From Cotesia glomerata (lineage: Eukaryota > Arthropoda > Insecta > Hymenoptera > Braconidae): a stretch of 64,000 nucleotides of DNA. Position 1 is the stretch's first letter. Each line of letters begins with the position of its first letter. The DNA lies in contig NC_058159.1 of NCBI RefSeq assembly GCF_020080835.1, positions 12,214,001 to 12,278,000 on the forward strand. Reading direction: 5' to 3'. This document shows positions 1-12,557 of the stretch, piece by piece. The translations under genes and the position numbers were made by a program. The notes beneath the pieces were generated by a model, which was given only the letters and a program-made list of their open reading frames with translations, was not told where the DNA came from and did not search any database.

Positions 1-1222
1 CTTTTTTAAGTTATTCAAATTAAGCGTCTATTAAAACGTATTCATTACGTTTTATATTTTCTATGCATGCATGCTTTTGTTCATCTATAATTACGTCTTA
101 TATTTTTATTTATTTTCCGGAATATCTTTTCTAAATAAATATTCATAAATACTCTTACCTTGTGGTCAATCACTTCACTCAATTTATTTTCAATAAATCA
201 ATCACGTGCGCAGTGGAAGCGTGCTGGGCCCATAACCTATCAGGTTTATTGAATAAAGTGAAACACAACGTTTATGTTAAACTGAATCTAGGTTAATTTA
301 TTCTTCTAATAAATATAAACAACTTCTAAATAATCTTTGATATCAAAAATACACGTATTATAAAGTTAATAATATTAATAAAGATGCTTGAGTTGTAACT
401 ACGTAGTAATACACAAAACAGACAAGTGTCCAAGCAACAAGTGTATGTCACAGCGAGCGAGCCGGAGAGTGTGGTATATGCAGCTCGGCTGCGCGCGAAA
501 ACGACGCCATCACAGTCAAACAATAATCATAATAATTAAGTTGTCGCCTTGAGCGGCAAATATAAATATAGAATATAATAAATAATTAAATAACTGGACA
601 AGAAAATCTTGCACTCTTAACATTTAGTTATTGTGTTTATTTTCCTTACTATTTTCAACTGACCCAAGAAAAAATTTTTAATTTAATCTACATTCTGTGT
701 AATATGTCACATTTTACATAGAAAACAAATTTTTTTCAAGTTTATTTAATTGTTTAAATAACTATTTGGCATCTAATACATGTAAATTTTCTTAAAAAAT
801 CCACCGTAAGTTGTATCGTCAGGTGGCGGTGGGGTCACGCACCCAGCGAATAATTAAAAAAAAAAAATAAATCGATTGATTTTTCGCGAAGTTACAGCTA
901 TTTGTTTATAAGCGTTTGAGCGGAACCGCGTTTTTTTTTTATTAAAAAATTAATATTTCCTAAACTATTGGTCATACAGTTATCAAGTTTAGCTCATTTT
1001 GTTTGTAATTTAATTCTCTAAATTTCATTCACTGCATGTCTCGACTACTTTTGCGTAGTTTCTGAGATATTTTAATTTATATAAAAAATAAAACAATCTA
1101 TTTAATTTAATTTTTCCCTCTACGACGGTTATGCATCGGGCATGCGCCGAACGATTACGAGCATATTGCTTACAGCTGTCATAAAGTTACTAAATGCAAA
1201 ATGTAAACATGAAATTTATTTT
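1..1222. other. AT-rich intergenic DNA, no gene recognised
   Basis: I see no coding region with known motifs here. The only open frame of any length (326-523, minus) has no recognisable motif and low-complexity composition. The stretch holds short A/T runs and a slightly GC-richer patch near 810-850. Nothing supports a gene, an RNA or a clearly bounded repeat. Confidence 0.5.
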
Positions 1223-1226
1223 TTAA

Positions 1227-2846
1227 GGTATTACCCTCGTGACTTCCGTCGTCAAAAGTTTATGTTAGAGTGTACGGTACACATACTGGATAGTCATTAT
1301 TGACAAGCCTAAAACTTTTTGCTGTTTATGTACTTATTTCAGCCAATCACGAACGAGAAACTGATCGTTTGAAAAGTCTGGCAACACTGCGTGAGCGTTG
1401 AGATATTTTATAGTGGTTATACTGTAGTGTTTTGGACTAACTGTAGATTAACCTCTGTTTTGACACATGCGTTTATTTATTTATTTACATACATTTATTG
1501 AGAAATATAATTACAATGTCTGAAAAATTGACTTATAAAGGACGATTCATAAAAAAAGTCCTTGGAAAACGACAGAAATCTCTAGCAAATATGAAAATAA
1601 CTATGCAAATAACAAATAGAAAAAAAATAATTGACAATATTGTTTTGTTTTTTCAGAAAAATCAGTAACTAATTTTTTTTATGTTGATGTATTAACTGAT
1701 TTTAAATTTTAGTATTTTTTTTATTTTTTCATCTGACTTATTTTTATAATTTATGAAAGATTAATAAATATTATTATATTAAAATTATTAACTTTTTGAA
1801 TTTTTATAAATATAGAAAAATCTTTATTTTCATAAAATAATCATTGTTATTTTTTTTAAATAAATAAAATTAATTACTATAATATTACACCTAACGTAAA
1901 TTAAACTATTTAACCCTTCAGCACTCTCGCAAAACGATTTACTATCATTACTCGCGCGATGAGAAAAACTCTCACGCCTTATGTGGAAGCGCACGCATGC
2001 TTATAGTCCCTTTAATTTAAAAAATCTTAAATAAAATAAATTTCTTAAAACAAAAAAAAATTGACTTATTTAAAAATAATATTTAATAATAATACATCCA
2101 AACACAAATGCACTCTTACGGGAACCTCCGAACTGTACCGATCAGACCCGATTTTTTAAATTCTGACCCCCCTACTTTACTATTGCGATGAGAAAATATC
2201 TCACAGAGTTAATAAAATTTATTTTATTTTTTTATAGTATAGAACAATTAAAATAATAATATTGCAATCTGAAATAATATTAATTTTTTGACAGATAGAA
2301 AAAAAATCACATAGTCATTCCATTTGAAATTTGAAAGAAAATTTGAGTTATTGATGAGCGTGAGAGAAAATCTCATAGCGAGAGTGCTGAAGGGTTAAAT
2401 TTGTCAGCGCATGCACGTCTCATACTTCTTTCGCGGCTCACAAAACTTGCGCTGTTGCCACAGCTTTATTAACGTATTCCCTCTTCGGCTAAAGTCTGGT
2501 AAATTTTTCATTACTTATTAATAAATATCTCTGAAACTGTGTGGTAATTATCAATGAATTTTTTTTTTTTTTAATTGTTTAGTTGTTAGTTAACATTACT
2601 CTAGTTTTTTAAAAAGATATTAAGAAAAGTTTCTGAGATATAAAAATGTTTGTAGGTAAACTTTTCGATATCCCGTATACCGTAATGTATAAGAGCGTTT
2701 AAAACTCAAACTTTGAAATTAAATATCTCGGAAACTAGATGGTCTAAAATTCTCGAATTGCGCCAATCGATGCAGAATTATATAAATATTAATCTGCCAA
2801 AGTTTAAAAAAAATCCTAAGAAAACGACTCTGGCGAGGGTAATACC
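1227..2846. mobile_element. TTAA-flanked DNA transposon remnant, non-autonomous
   Basis: The left end reads TTAA then GGTATTACCCTCG, and the right end reads CGAGGGTAATACC then TTAA, so a 13-bp perfect terminal inverted repeat is flanked by the 4-bp TTAA duplication at 1223-1226 and 2847-2850. TTAA targeting is known for piggyBac and Kolobok superfamilies; I cannot choose between them because no transposase is left inside. The left ~350 bp (1227-1580) recurs inverted at about 54067-54425, so it is a family. A second TTAA element (1914-2394) lies inside it and is therefore younger. Confidence 0.7.
1914..2394. mobile_element. piggyBac-like MITE nested in the TTAA element
   Basis: The ends are CCCTTCAGCACTCTCGC and its reverse complement GCGAGAGTGCTGAAGGG, with TTAA on both sides (1910-1913 and 2395-2398). 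CCC-starting ends at a TTAA target are typical of piggyBac-derived MITEs. At 481 bp it has no coding capacity. The interior carries several ATGAGAAAA-type motifs, giving a loosely repeated inside. The short element at 12996-13103 has similar ends (CCCGTC..CACTCACG) and the same target. Confidence 0.72.
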
Positions 2847-2850
2847 TTAA

Positions 2851-3450
2851 GCTACATCCATCTGTGTCGGGATAATAATTGTAAGTTATTTTTTATATAT
2901 TTTTATTTTTTGTAGAATTCGAGCTACGTTGGTCTTTTTTTTATCAATCGCTTCATTATTTTTTAATAATATCATAAAAATAAATACGGCGTTGACAGTT
3001 CAAGGTCACCACAACTGCTTATCGTTGATTTAAATAATTCTGTCAATGTTATATATTTTTTTTTATTTAAAAATATAAAGCAATTTTTTTAATTATTTTT
3101 AGCATTCATTTTTTTTATATTCAATAATTATTCATATTTTTTATTTAATTTAGAAAATTTTCACGTGCTAGGGACTTTTTTAGTACCCGGACTGGCCACC
3201 AGGCGGCGCCATTTTACTTTTAAAAAAAGTGGGGGGTACCCTCCTAAAATGGCCTTAAATACAAAATCCGTTCAGTAAGAAATACAAGCGATTATCATTT
3301 AAAAAAGAAACCAGTATTCGAAAATATAGTTTAAATAAATTGTCTATATCAGTAAACCACAATATCATTTACAAATAACACACCAAATACACCAATGCAA
3401 AAACACGTCCGCACTATACAGCGCACACGATAATAATATGTATGTATATA
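2851..3450. other. non-coding gap between two transposons
   Basis: No open frame with recognisable content. It contains A/T runs and a GC-richer block at 3175-3245 that could be a small remnant repeat. The Helitron A terminus follows directly. Confidence 0.4.
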
Positions 3451-5462
3451 TCTTCTAATATATAAAATTCTCGTGTCACAATGTTCGTTCCCATACTCCT
3501 CCGAAACGGCTTGACCGATTCTCATGAAATTTTGTATACATATTCAGTAAGCCTGAGAATCGGCTACTATCTATTTTTTTAACCTCTAAGTGATAAGGGG
3601 TGTTCACCCCAAAATTTTTTTTTTTATTTTTTTGATAAAATTTTTTTTTTTTTAATTTTTTTATTATGTGACATCAAAAAATACATACAACTCTAAATTT
3701 GCACTTTTTTTATCACCAACCCTTGCTTTTTAATAGTCATTTTCATAATTTTATCATTTTCTATCCCGCTCGATAACATCAATTATTATCACTTGGTAAG
3801 TTTTTCCCTCCATGTGTCTACCGGTGTCACTTCTCACCCTGTAAACAACACAGAGTAGGGATGTTACCTCTACAGTTTTCGGCTATTATTAGTGTTTATG
3901 CTTCAAGCGTAGTAGTTAAACATTTTTACTATCTCAGTGTAACTCTCATATCAAATATATTCTCGAGTAACTTTATTATTTATCTATTAATAACTAATAT
4001 TATTGAATATAATTAATTATTAATAACTAATAAAATTATTAATTTTGAGTGTAAATCGCACGATCAGTTAATTAAGTGACTTACATAACCTCTAAAATAC
4101 TCAACACGTGTCACGAGTTCCCGCAAACAACGGCTATTGAGTTGTAAGTATAAATTATTTTTTACGTCTATTATAAAATCAAAAATTATTCTTTCTTATT
4201 TATAACGAAAATATTGTTGGGAATGGTGAAAAACGAATTCGGTGAAAGTTAGATTATTATTACAATTGGGAAATTTTTTTTTGTGTTTACTTATAAGAGC
4301 TCTAACTTCGACAGAATTTTTTTTTTCACTATTTCTAACAATATGTATTTTCGATATAATTAAGAAACATAAAATTTTTCGCTTTCGTGAAACTATCTAA
4401 TTTTTACATGTATATTTAATGTAATCAAAGATAAAATAAATGATTAATATAATAATTAAATAATTCAATCAGTTCTATTCATGTGTGTTTTGTATTGTAC
4501 AGTGAACAATGCCAACAAAACGCAAAGAAGCCAATTTGAGCCGTGATACAAATAAATCTAGAAGCATTCGAAATAGAAGAGCCCAAAGAACCGAAGAACA
4601 AGTTCAGGAAGAAAATACTGGAGCGCGTGTGAGAATGGCGCAATTGCGTCAAAAACATCAGACGATACACGAGCTGAACGCAATGAAGTCATGAGATTAG
4701 AACAACGATAATCACACCGTTTTACTGTCAATAGACGTAGAGCGAATGACCAACAACGCCAACAGGCACATCGAGCATTTGTAGCTACATCATTTCTGCG
4801 TCTAGCATTCCAGTATGAGCCCGATATTGAATATTATGCTCATTCAAAAGTAGTAATTGGTGCTATGGACAAAGAATGCCCGTATTGTCATGCTTTGGAA
4901 TTCAAAAATGAACCAGCCGGGATGTGTCGCGCGTCAGGGAAGGTACAACTACCTGTAATTGAAACACCACCGGAACCATTGAACGGTTTGCTTATCGGCA
5001 CAGATCCAGATTCTAACGTGTTCCTGAAGTCCTTTCGAATATTCAACTCATCCTTCAAATGACATCATTCGGAGCAACAGAAATAGTTCAAAATACTAAT
5101 GCAAATAGTCAACAATACAATTCTACATTTAAAATCACAGGCCAAGTTTATCATAAAATAGGCTCATTGCTGCCAATGCCAAACGAACCACATAAATTTT
5201 TACAAATCTACTTTATGGGCGGCGAGGACTCCGGAAGCGCACTTGCCAATTGGGTGGATGCACGTTGTGGCTAAAATAACCTTGATTCATTCTTTGCTAG
5301 ACGCATCATCAGCGAGCTAGATGCTCTATTGAATGAGTATAATGAATTGTTGAAAATATTCAAATCCCACATGCACAAATTAGAAAGCGATAATCACGCT
5401 ATTGTTATTAATCCTGATAAAACACCAGCTGGAGAACACATTCGTAGATTCAATGCACCTGT

Positions 5463-6443
5463 TGTTTTGTCGAAAACTATCTACTTAGGATAGTTTCCGT
5501 AATTGTTTTAAAAATTATGATTAATTTGGGATTAGGATATTAAATAAAATATACGTCGATTTGTTGGGGAATAAAATGTAGATTTATTTATCCCCAGAGG
5601 AGGAAAACTCAGTTGGGCTGAGAAAAAACCTCCTCGAACGAAAAAATGTACAAGTAAGAACGCAAAGCGTGTAGTGCGAATAAAAAAATATGTGTAAATT
5701 GCCGTCGCAAACAACACAAACGAAGTGAGCTCAACTGCTTTAGAAAAGCAAATGGTATTAATTCAGAATTAATGAATTTACGCTAACTTTTAAGCTAACT
5801 AGAGTCAATTAATAGTGAAATACTAATTAATTGACGTAAAATGTCAGTGCAGAGACTGATTGATTGATTAGAATTATTAGTGTAGGAACTAATTAGATAA
5901 TTCGATATCAGAATCGAATAGTTGATAAAATTTGATTTGATAGAATGATAATTAAATATTTAGCAATGAATTTAATATAATTTATTACAAATATTGCGTC
6001 TTAACTATGGATTGACTAAAGCCGCGTGGCTGATGCAATCCTTTGTTGAAATGGCGCGTAATGACCGCGTGGCGTCACTTATTAATTTTAATTAATTTAA
6101 TTCACTGAACAGTTACTAATGATTTTTAATGATTTGAGAATTTAATTGGTAATTGAAGTTAATGAAATTAATAGTATTTAATGAATATTTTAAGTGTTCA
6201 AGTAAATGCGTAGTATAAGTGATAAATCAGAAAACGATTGACACAGAGTAGTCGTACTAGTACAAGCGTCCAAGCACAACTGCTTGCCGCCGACCACGTG
6301 AGCCGGCTTCTCTCCTGCTAACCAAGGCGCGCATGAGCGACAGCCATGGTGTGACACGATGTTTCACGAGTTGGAGCGATCAAGCCCGAAGGCGCAACTC
6401 CTCTTATAAATTTTTATTAAATGTCTTTTCTATCGGTTAAACA
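5463..6443. mobile_element. solo LTR inserted in Helitron A
   Basis: The insert begins TGTTT and ends AAACA and is bounded by the 5-bp duplication CCTGT (5458-5462 and 6444-6448). Removing it joins the Helitron reading frame so that it matches the uninterrupted region of Helitron B. This shows an insertion, not a divergent exon. At 981 bp with TG..CA ends and a 5-bp target duplication it fits a solo LTR. There is a TATA-like CTTATAAAT at about 6403. The family is not identified, and no internal retrotransposon sequence remains. Confidence 0.75.
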
Positions 6444-7494
6444 CCTGTTGCTGACGACGTTGCTGGAATCATGGTTGGCGATCGTACAGGTGCACGAGAA
6501 ATTGTAATTCGTAGGAGAAATAATAATCTTCAGTTCATCGCTGATACACACCGTTCATATGACGCTCTCCAATATCCGCTAATCTTCTGGAAGGGACAAG
6601 ACGGATATAGCATAAATATTAAACAACGAGATCCCGTATCAGGTACTTCATTTATTATGAATTTGATTATTACATTTTTAACAAAACAATTAAATTATTA
6701 AACGTAATTAACTTAAATTAATATATATGAATATATCATTACAGGAGCCAAAACAAACAAGAACGTTAGCTCGAAGGATTATTATGCGTATAGATTGATG
6801 ATTAGACGCGGGCTGGATAACGTCATTCTACGATTTCGAGAGCTTTGTTAACAATTCATGGTCGACATGTACGCGAAGATAGAAGGCGAACGATTGTGAT
6901 ACTTACGATATAATCAACTCAAGCTACGTGTGGAAGAGTACATTCACTTGCGAGACGCTATTGTCAACAATGCCGAGGCCGCCGAAATTGGTAACTCTGT
7001 CATTCTACCATCATCGTACGTAGGCATTCCACGTCATATGAAAGAGTATATACAGGATGCTCTGACTTTCGTGCGCGAATATGGGCGACCGTGTTTATTT
7101 ATCACATTCACATGCAATCCAAAATGGCCAGAGATTGTATCTTTGCTGTTGCCTGGCCAAAATGCAATACATCGTCATAACATTACAGCACGTGTGTTTA
7201 GACAAAAGCTGAAGTCATTAATAAATTTTATTACTAAATCACATGTATTCGGTCCCACACGTTGCTGGCTGTATTCGGTTGAGTGGCAAAAGCGAGGATT
7301 ACCTCATACCTACATTTTGGTATGGTTAATCGACAAAATCCGTCCTGAAGAAATAGATAATATCATTTCTGCAGAAATTTCCGATCCGTCTACTGATCAA
7401 TTGCTGTTTGATATTGTTACAGCAAACATGATTTATGGCCCATGCGGTACTTTTAATCGTTCATCGCCTTGCATGTCAGATGGAAAATGTTAAG

Positions 7495-7765
7495 ATGTTT
7501 AGATAATATACGTGACTATGTATATAATTCCCACTTATATGTATATAAGTAAATATAATATGAGAGCCATATTAAAGCAAATTCTTAAGGGAGTTGGGAA
7601 AGAACGAATAGGGGAAAGGGGGGACCTACTCAGTGGGAATTTTTTTCCGTAATTGAAAAAATAATCAGACAGCCCAGACTGGGAATCGAACCCAGATCTC
7701 TCGGTTACACGCCAAGGGCTCTACCAGTTAAGATATCATTTTATTGCCTTTGCACGTACTTTACT
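7495..7765 (-). mobile_element. tRNA-derived SINE-like insertion
   Basis: On the minus strand, about 7738 down to 7676, there is a tRNA-like segment with a box A-like AACTGGTAGAGC and a box B GGGTTCGATTCC, followed by the matching stem CAGTCTGGGCT. It sits where Helitron A loses colinearity with Helitron B, so it is an insertion, possibly with a deletion. Polymorphic positions in the arms and the flanking AT-rich tail suggest a tRNA-derived SINE, not a functional tRNA gene. Related segments occur at about 13390-13740. Confidence 0.55.
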
Positions 7766-8858
7766 CTATTCACAAGTACCACGCTATTTCACATGGGCTC
7801 AGACAAAACAATGGATACCCCGCAAGCAAGGCTCACCAGTTGATGCATGCCCCAATCTATTCAAATCAAACGCCTTGGGGCGAGTATTTACAGTGAATCC
7901 AAGATAGACTGAGTGCTTTTATCTTCGACTATTGTTGATAAATGTTACTGGCCCATTGTCATTTTAAGATATACGTAAAGTGAATGGGCAACAGTATACA
8001 ACGTATAAAGATGCATGCCTTGCACTCGGCTTGCTAGAAGATGACAATCAGTGGGAATGTATGCTTGCTGAAGCAGCATTGAACTGTACAGCAATACAAA
8101 TTCGTCTACTAATCGCTATAGTGTTGACTACATTTTTTCCAGCCCGAGCAGAGATATTGTGGGATAATCACAAAGATTCAATGATTGCTATTGAGGATCT
8201 TTGCATTATCATTGCCAACTTACCACTCAGTCATTTCGGTATGAATTCGCCAAATCGAGGTGCAACTGATTTAATGAACACTGAAATGAATCGTGAAATG
8301 CAGTATAACACTGTAGAAACGGCGGTGATTGTTACTCGCAATGTCCCACTAATGAATGAGGAACAAAGAACCATTTACGACCGCATTATGCTCGCAGTTT
8401 CAGCAGGACAAGCTGGGTTCTTCTTTTTAGATGCACCAGGTGGAACTGGCAAGACATTCCTTATTTCTCTAATTCTCGCCAAAATACCATCCAATAATGG
8501 CATCGCATTGGCCGTTGCATCATCGGGCATTGCGGCAACTTTATTGGATGGAGGCAGAACCGCTCATTCAGTATTTAAGCTACCACTAAATATTCAAAAT
8601 AACCCTGACGCAGTGTGCAACATAAAAAAACAATCGTCCATAGCCACAGTGCTGAAACAGTGTAAAATTATCATCTGGGATGAATGTACCATGGCACACA
8701 AACATTCGCTTGTGGCGTTGAACAGGACATTGAAAGATATTAAAAACAACGACAAACTATTTGGTGGCACTCTGTTAGTCCTTTCAGGTGACTTCAGACA
8801 AACACTTCCCGTCATTTCACGTTCAACATACGCTGATGAAATCAACGCCTGCTTAAAA

Positions 8859-9080
8859 TCATCGACAATGATTTCAATTTTTGATCATATCCAAGTTTAA
8901 CAAATTAGAATCTACTTCTAATAGCATGAAGCATTTTTAGTAGATTTCATAGAAATCTAACTATTACAATGGTCCTCATGACGAAACTTTTGAAAAATTT
9001 TGCTATATTCCGACTAAACTCGACGAGCTGAGTCAGAAAATACACATGGTTCAAAAGTTTATATATATATATATATATTA
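8859..9080. other. short spacer ending in a (TA)n tract
   Basis: Unique-looking sequence after the truncated helicase, then about 20 bp of TA repeat (9060-9078) that received the next transposon. Nothing codes here. Confidence 0.5.
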
Positions 9081-10712
9081 GGGTGTTTCAAAAAAAGACG
9101 AATTTTTTTTTTTTTCTTTTGGTGTCTAAAAATTGATAGTATACCTAAAAACAAAAATTTTGGCGCCCATGTGAGCTCTTAATATCAATAGTAAGATTTG
9201 CCTGTATCAATTTCTTTATTTTCCATTTAAATAACACGGGAAAAATTTTTTTTTAATTTTTAATTTTTATTACTTTGGAACGGTTCATCGTAACAACAAT
9301 CTGAAAAATGATATTTGTAGGAAATTTTACGCTCTACAAAAAACATTTGAAGACCAAAGTTCCTCAGATTAACGGCTTCAAAGATATCCGCGGTCAAAGA
9401 TAACACTAATAAAAAATTTATAATATTTTCCAATAAAACTACAAAAAAAATATCATATGCTATATTTTTATTATTTTTTATGTTAAATTACTTCAATTCC
9501 GTTAACCTGAGACTGTAAACTTTTTTTTTTTACTAATTAATTCAATACTTAACTCACGAAATGCACTAATATATAAATATAAACGTTAAAAATATCTTAT
9601 AAATGATTTTTTGGTCTCTTTTATAACAAATTTATTTTTTTTTACTAAATATTAAGAAATTTAATTGAACAATTAATTCTTTATAACAAAAAACTATATT
9701 TACAACTTGTTACAACAATTTTTCAACTTGAAAATATTACAGTTTTATAAAATTACTTTTATTGCAATTAGGATATTGTTTTCTATGTTCTGTCACTACT
9801 TGCAACAAATATTGAAGCTGTTCTTCATCTTTCGTTAAGCATCGATTATACTGCTCTATCAATGCCACGCCGCGTTCTGCTACATCATTCACAACTTGAA
9901 GTTTCCCGAAATACTCCAAGTTTTCTAAGAAATTCGGATTCTGAGGCCACAAAGTAACATCCTCATCAATGAACTCATACGACAAATCAAACGATTCAAA
10001 TATATTAATCGATCTCATAGACATAAATTGACTAAGATCTTTATTTAATAATGACTCTAAATTTTTCTTATCTATTATAAAGCGATTTGTTGTAGTTTCA
10101 TTGGCTTTACAGTTTTAAGAGCATGAACTATTCTTTTTTTGTTCCAACTGAAACATTTTTATCAAAGAGAGATAAAACAGACAGCTCGTTGTTTAAATAC
10201 CACAAGTGATCGGCTAATTTTTGTGAGCATGTCTGTGAAAGACTATTATTAAATCTTTCATATGAAATTAATTCTTTAATCAAAGTTAAATCATTATTAG
10301 GTGCTGTTATAGCACACGGCGCAGTGAACCAAGCTTTTAAATAGAATATTATGATAAATAAACAAAGTTCTCGTAATCCATCTATTTCCGATTTAGTAAG
10401 ATGAAATTCATTTCTGAATAAAAAAATTTTTAAACTATATATTGCTTTAGCCATCCACCTTGCATGATGGACCGCTCCAGGATGCTTAAATGTAATATTT
10501 GTGGTAGTAGTACCCAAAAATATTAATGATAATTCCAGAAGTTCACGGTAATCGTCTCGACAATGATCCATCTACAAAAAAAGTTATAAGTCAAAATGAA
10601 ATTGATTATATCGCAATTTCAAAGTTGAGAAGACTAATTATTATTAACTGATGTGAGGTAAAAGTTGTAAAATATTTTACAAACGCAATTTTAATCGTTA
10701 AAGATGATTAAT

Positions 10713-10945
10713 AGTATATTACACACCTAGGGAAGTAAAGTAAGAAATGTCTCAGATCACATGTAATTGTTGGCCGAGGCGAAGCCGAGGTCAACAAACA
10801 TGTGATCTGAGGCTTTCTTATTTACTTCCCGTGGAGTGTATACTATTTTTTTGTCCGACGAAGGCGGAAAGCGGCAACTTAGTTTAGCGCAGCGGGACGA
10901 AAGTTGCCACTTTCCGCCCGGAGGGCAAAAAAAGTATAACAGTCA
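10713..10945. repeat. two adjacent CpG-bearing foldback hairpins
   Basis: The first hairpin pairs GGGAAGTAAAGTAAGAAA with its near-complement CTTATTTACTTCCC, with inner arms GATCACATGT / ACATGTGATC and the tip GAGGCGAAGCCGAG. The second pairs GGCGGAAAGCGGCAACTT with AAGTTGCCACTTTCCGCC. Both lie in an AT-rich background and are notably GC-rich. They look like a MITE-type foldback placed between coding blocks of the transposase. No protein is encoded. Confidence 0.65.
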
Positions 10946-11010
10946 TGTGAAACTGATTTTCAATATTTTTAATCACGACGGCAAGTTAATTAATCAGAGT
11001 AAAATTGATA

Positions 11011-11263
11011 ATTGAGGAGCTTATTTTCAAAAGGGTATCTTTTGATTTTTGATTAATCGAGACAAAAAACTAGTTATCTTCAATTATAAATATTTGTATT
11101 GAACTTTTTTTAATTTAGCTATAAAGTGCAATCGGTTATGAAGCTGCAATTCGATTTTCATTTATAAATGTTCATAATTCTCAAAGTAATTAGTATTTAA
11201 AAGTTCAGAAAACTGGTATTTTAAAATATGAAAAGATACCCTTTTGAAAATCAGCTCCTCAAT
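11011..11263. repeat. inverted-repeat (foldback) segment
   Basis: Left arm ATTGAGGAGCTTATTTTCAA and right arm TTGAAAATCAGCTCCTCAAT, with the neighbouring AAAAGATACCC in inverted copy, bound a 250-bp AT-rich core. It is probably a small MITE inside the 9.1-12.5 kb transposon. Confidence 0.55.
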
Positions 11264-12491
11264 TATACTGAACTTTATACATTTTTCTTTTCCACTTTAA
11301 CATTAGTTAATAATTCTTCAGCGCTGGATTAAAAAATTTTACTTCTATTTGATTATTAACGAATTTCAAAATCTCATCTTTGATTGGTGTTATTACTTCC
11401 AAAACTTTTTTGTCACAAATACCAGCCGTAAAGTTTGATTGGTCAATTTCATCCCACTTCTTTTTAAATCTCTGATAAATTGGAACGTTTGGGCCAGACG
11501 AAGCAGGCCAGTATACTTCAAATGCACTTCGAAGAACAATTTCAAAAATATGGTGTCGGCATGGCAAGTACAACAGTTTTCTACTAAGAGCCTTTTCTAC
11601 TAATACACACGCACCATTTCTGTTGAGAGCGTTGAGAGCAAAGCAACTAAATGAAGTTAGTACCGAACAACCAGGCTTACCAACACAGAGCTTATTAGCT
11701 ACAACACTCAAATTAAATGAGTATAATACTCTGTACCGACAGAGCTAAATAAAGCTCTGTTCATATTTTTCAAATAAAAAACATTTGATCAAGTTTTATA
11801 GTAGATTTAATTGATTTAACGTATTTACAGAATTTTCATATTATTTTGAATAATATGCAATGATGAGTGTTTGGTGAGTTTGTGTAATAAAGAACTTTAC
11901 ATTTTCCTCTTACAAAAATTTATAAATTTTATAAAATATAAAATAAATTTGTTATAAGAAAGACCAAAAAATCATTTATGTGACATTTTTAACGTTTATA
12001 TTTATATATTAGTGCATTTCGTGAGTTAAGTATTGAATTAATTAGTAAAAAAAAAAAAGTTTACAGTCTCAGGTTAACGGAATTAAAGTAATTTAACATA
12101 AAAAATAATAAAAATATAGCATGTGATATTTTTTTTGTAATTTTATTGGAAAATATTTGAAATTTTTTATTAGTGTTATCTTTGACCGCGGATATCTTTG
12201 AAGCCGTTAATCTGAGGAACTTTGGTCTTCAAACGTTTTTTGTAGAGCGTAAAATTTCCTACTAATATCATTTTTCAGATTGTTGTTACGATGAACCGTT
12301 CCAAAGTAATAAAAATTAAAAAATTAAAAAAAATTTTTCCCGTGTTATTTAAATGGAAAATAAAGAAATGGATACAGGCAAATCTTACTATTGATATTAA
12401 GAGCTCACATGGGTGCCAAAATTTTTGTTTTAGGTATACTATCAATTTTTAGACACCAAAAGAAAAAAAAAATTCGTCTTTTTGAAACACC

Positions 12492-12493
<2 letters not shown>

Positions 12494-12556
<63 letters not shown>
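12494..12556. repeat. (TA)n microsatellite between two transposons
   Basis: About 60 bp of TA repeat. The element at 9081-12492 ends on one side and that at 12557-14313 begins on the other, so both used this tract as a target. Confidence 0.9.

Positions 12557-12557
<1 letters not shown>

Larger units (their letters stand above)
3451..8858 (+). mobile_element. Helitron A, decayed and 3'-truncated
   Basis: The 5' end at 3451 starts with TC and runs into an AT-rich leader, then a CTCGTGTCACAATG motif. The same motif opens Helitron B at 29860, which supports a Helitron terminus. The coding part follows the Rep/helicase order of Helitron B but carries many stops and frameshifts. Two insertions interrupt it: a solo LTR (5463-6443) and a tRNA-derived segment (about 7495-7765). 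Similarity to Helitron B stops at about 8858 inside the helicase, so the 3' hairpin and CTAG end are missing. The interior is clearly more decayed than Helitron B, so this copy is older. Confidence 0.85.
4509..8858 (+). pseudogene. Rep/helicase (Helitron transposase) pseudogene
   Basis: Fragments collinear with the Helitron B protein can be followed in all three frames. They are: a basic N-terminus from 4509; a zinc-binding stretch (CPYCHALEFKNEPAGMC) near 4880; a middle region 5059-5274; a continuation after the solo LTR at 6471; the Helitron-like N domain at 6930-7493 with the Rep motif region (HT in place of HAH at about 7303); and the helicase at 7980-8858 with Walker A (DAPGGTGKT near 8431), a DEC box and GDFRQTLPVI. 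Lesions include stops in the first exon, an intron-like gap at 6645-6744, a deletion before the helicase relative to Helitron B, and truncation before helicase motifs IV-VI. It cannot make an active product. Confidence 0.85.
9737..11711 (-). pseudogene. transposase-like protein, C-terminal part, broken
   Basis: Read on the minus strand. The first block is 11711-11307 (motifs CRHHIFEIVL and SSGPNVPIYQRF). The next is 10571-10128, preceded by an intron acceptor TTTTTGTAG, with RDDYRELLELSLIFLG and PGAVHHARWMAKAIYSLK. The last is about 10120-9737, with AERGVALIEQYN and LTKDEEQLQYLLQVV. A frame change at an A-run near 10131 separates the last two blocks. The first block has no intact start. The motifs resemble an uncharacterised protein family I know from insect and cnidarian transposons, but I cannot name the superfamily. 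Two foldback insertions (10713-10945, 11011-11263) occupy the gap between blocks. The position inside a long-TIR element supports a transposase. Confidence 0.65.
9081..12492 (-). mobile_element. 3.4-kb DNA transposon with ~550-bp terminal inverted repeats
   Basis: The ends are GGGTGTTTCAAAAA at 9081 and its reverse complement ending at 12492, each followed by TA. The two arms (about 9081-9640 and 11945-12492) are near-identical inverted copies. The target duplication appears to be TA within a (TA)n tract. The interior carries a broken gene on the minus strand (9737-11711). The superfamily is not certain: a TA target fits several, and the GGGTG end is shared with three other elements in this window (12557, 57232, 29791). 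Confidence 0.8.

Noticed and set aside
326..523. 65-codon minus-strand frame near the window start
   Set aside because: No motif, no splice context, AT-biased; likely chance.
7676..7738. Candidate tRNA gene on the minus strand
   Set aside because: It lies inside a transposon insertion with AT-rich tails and lacks a clean cloverleaf; a tRNA-derived SINE is more likely.
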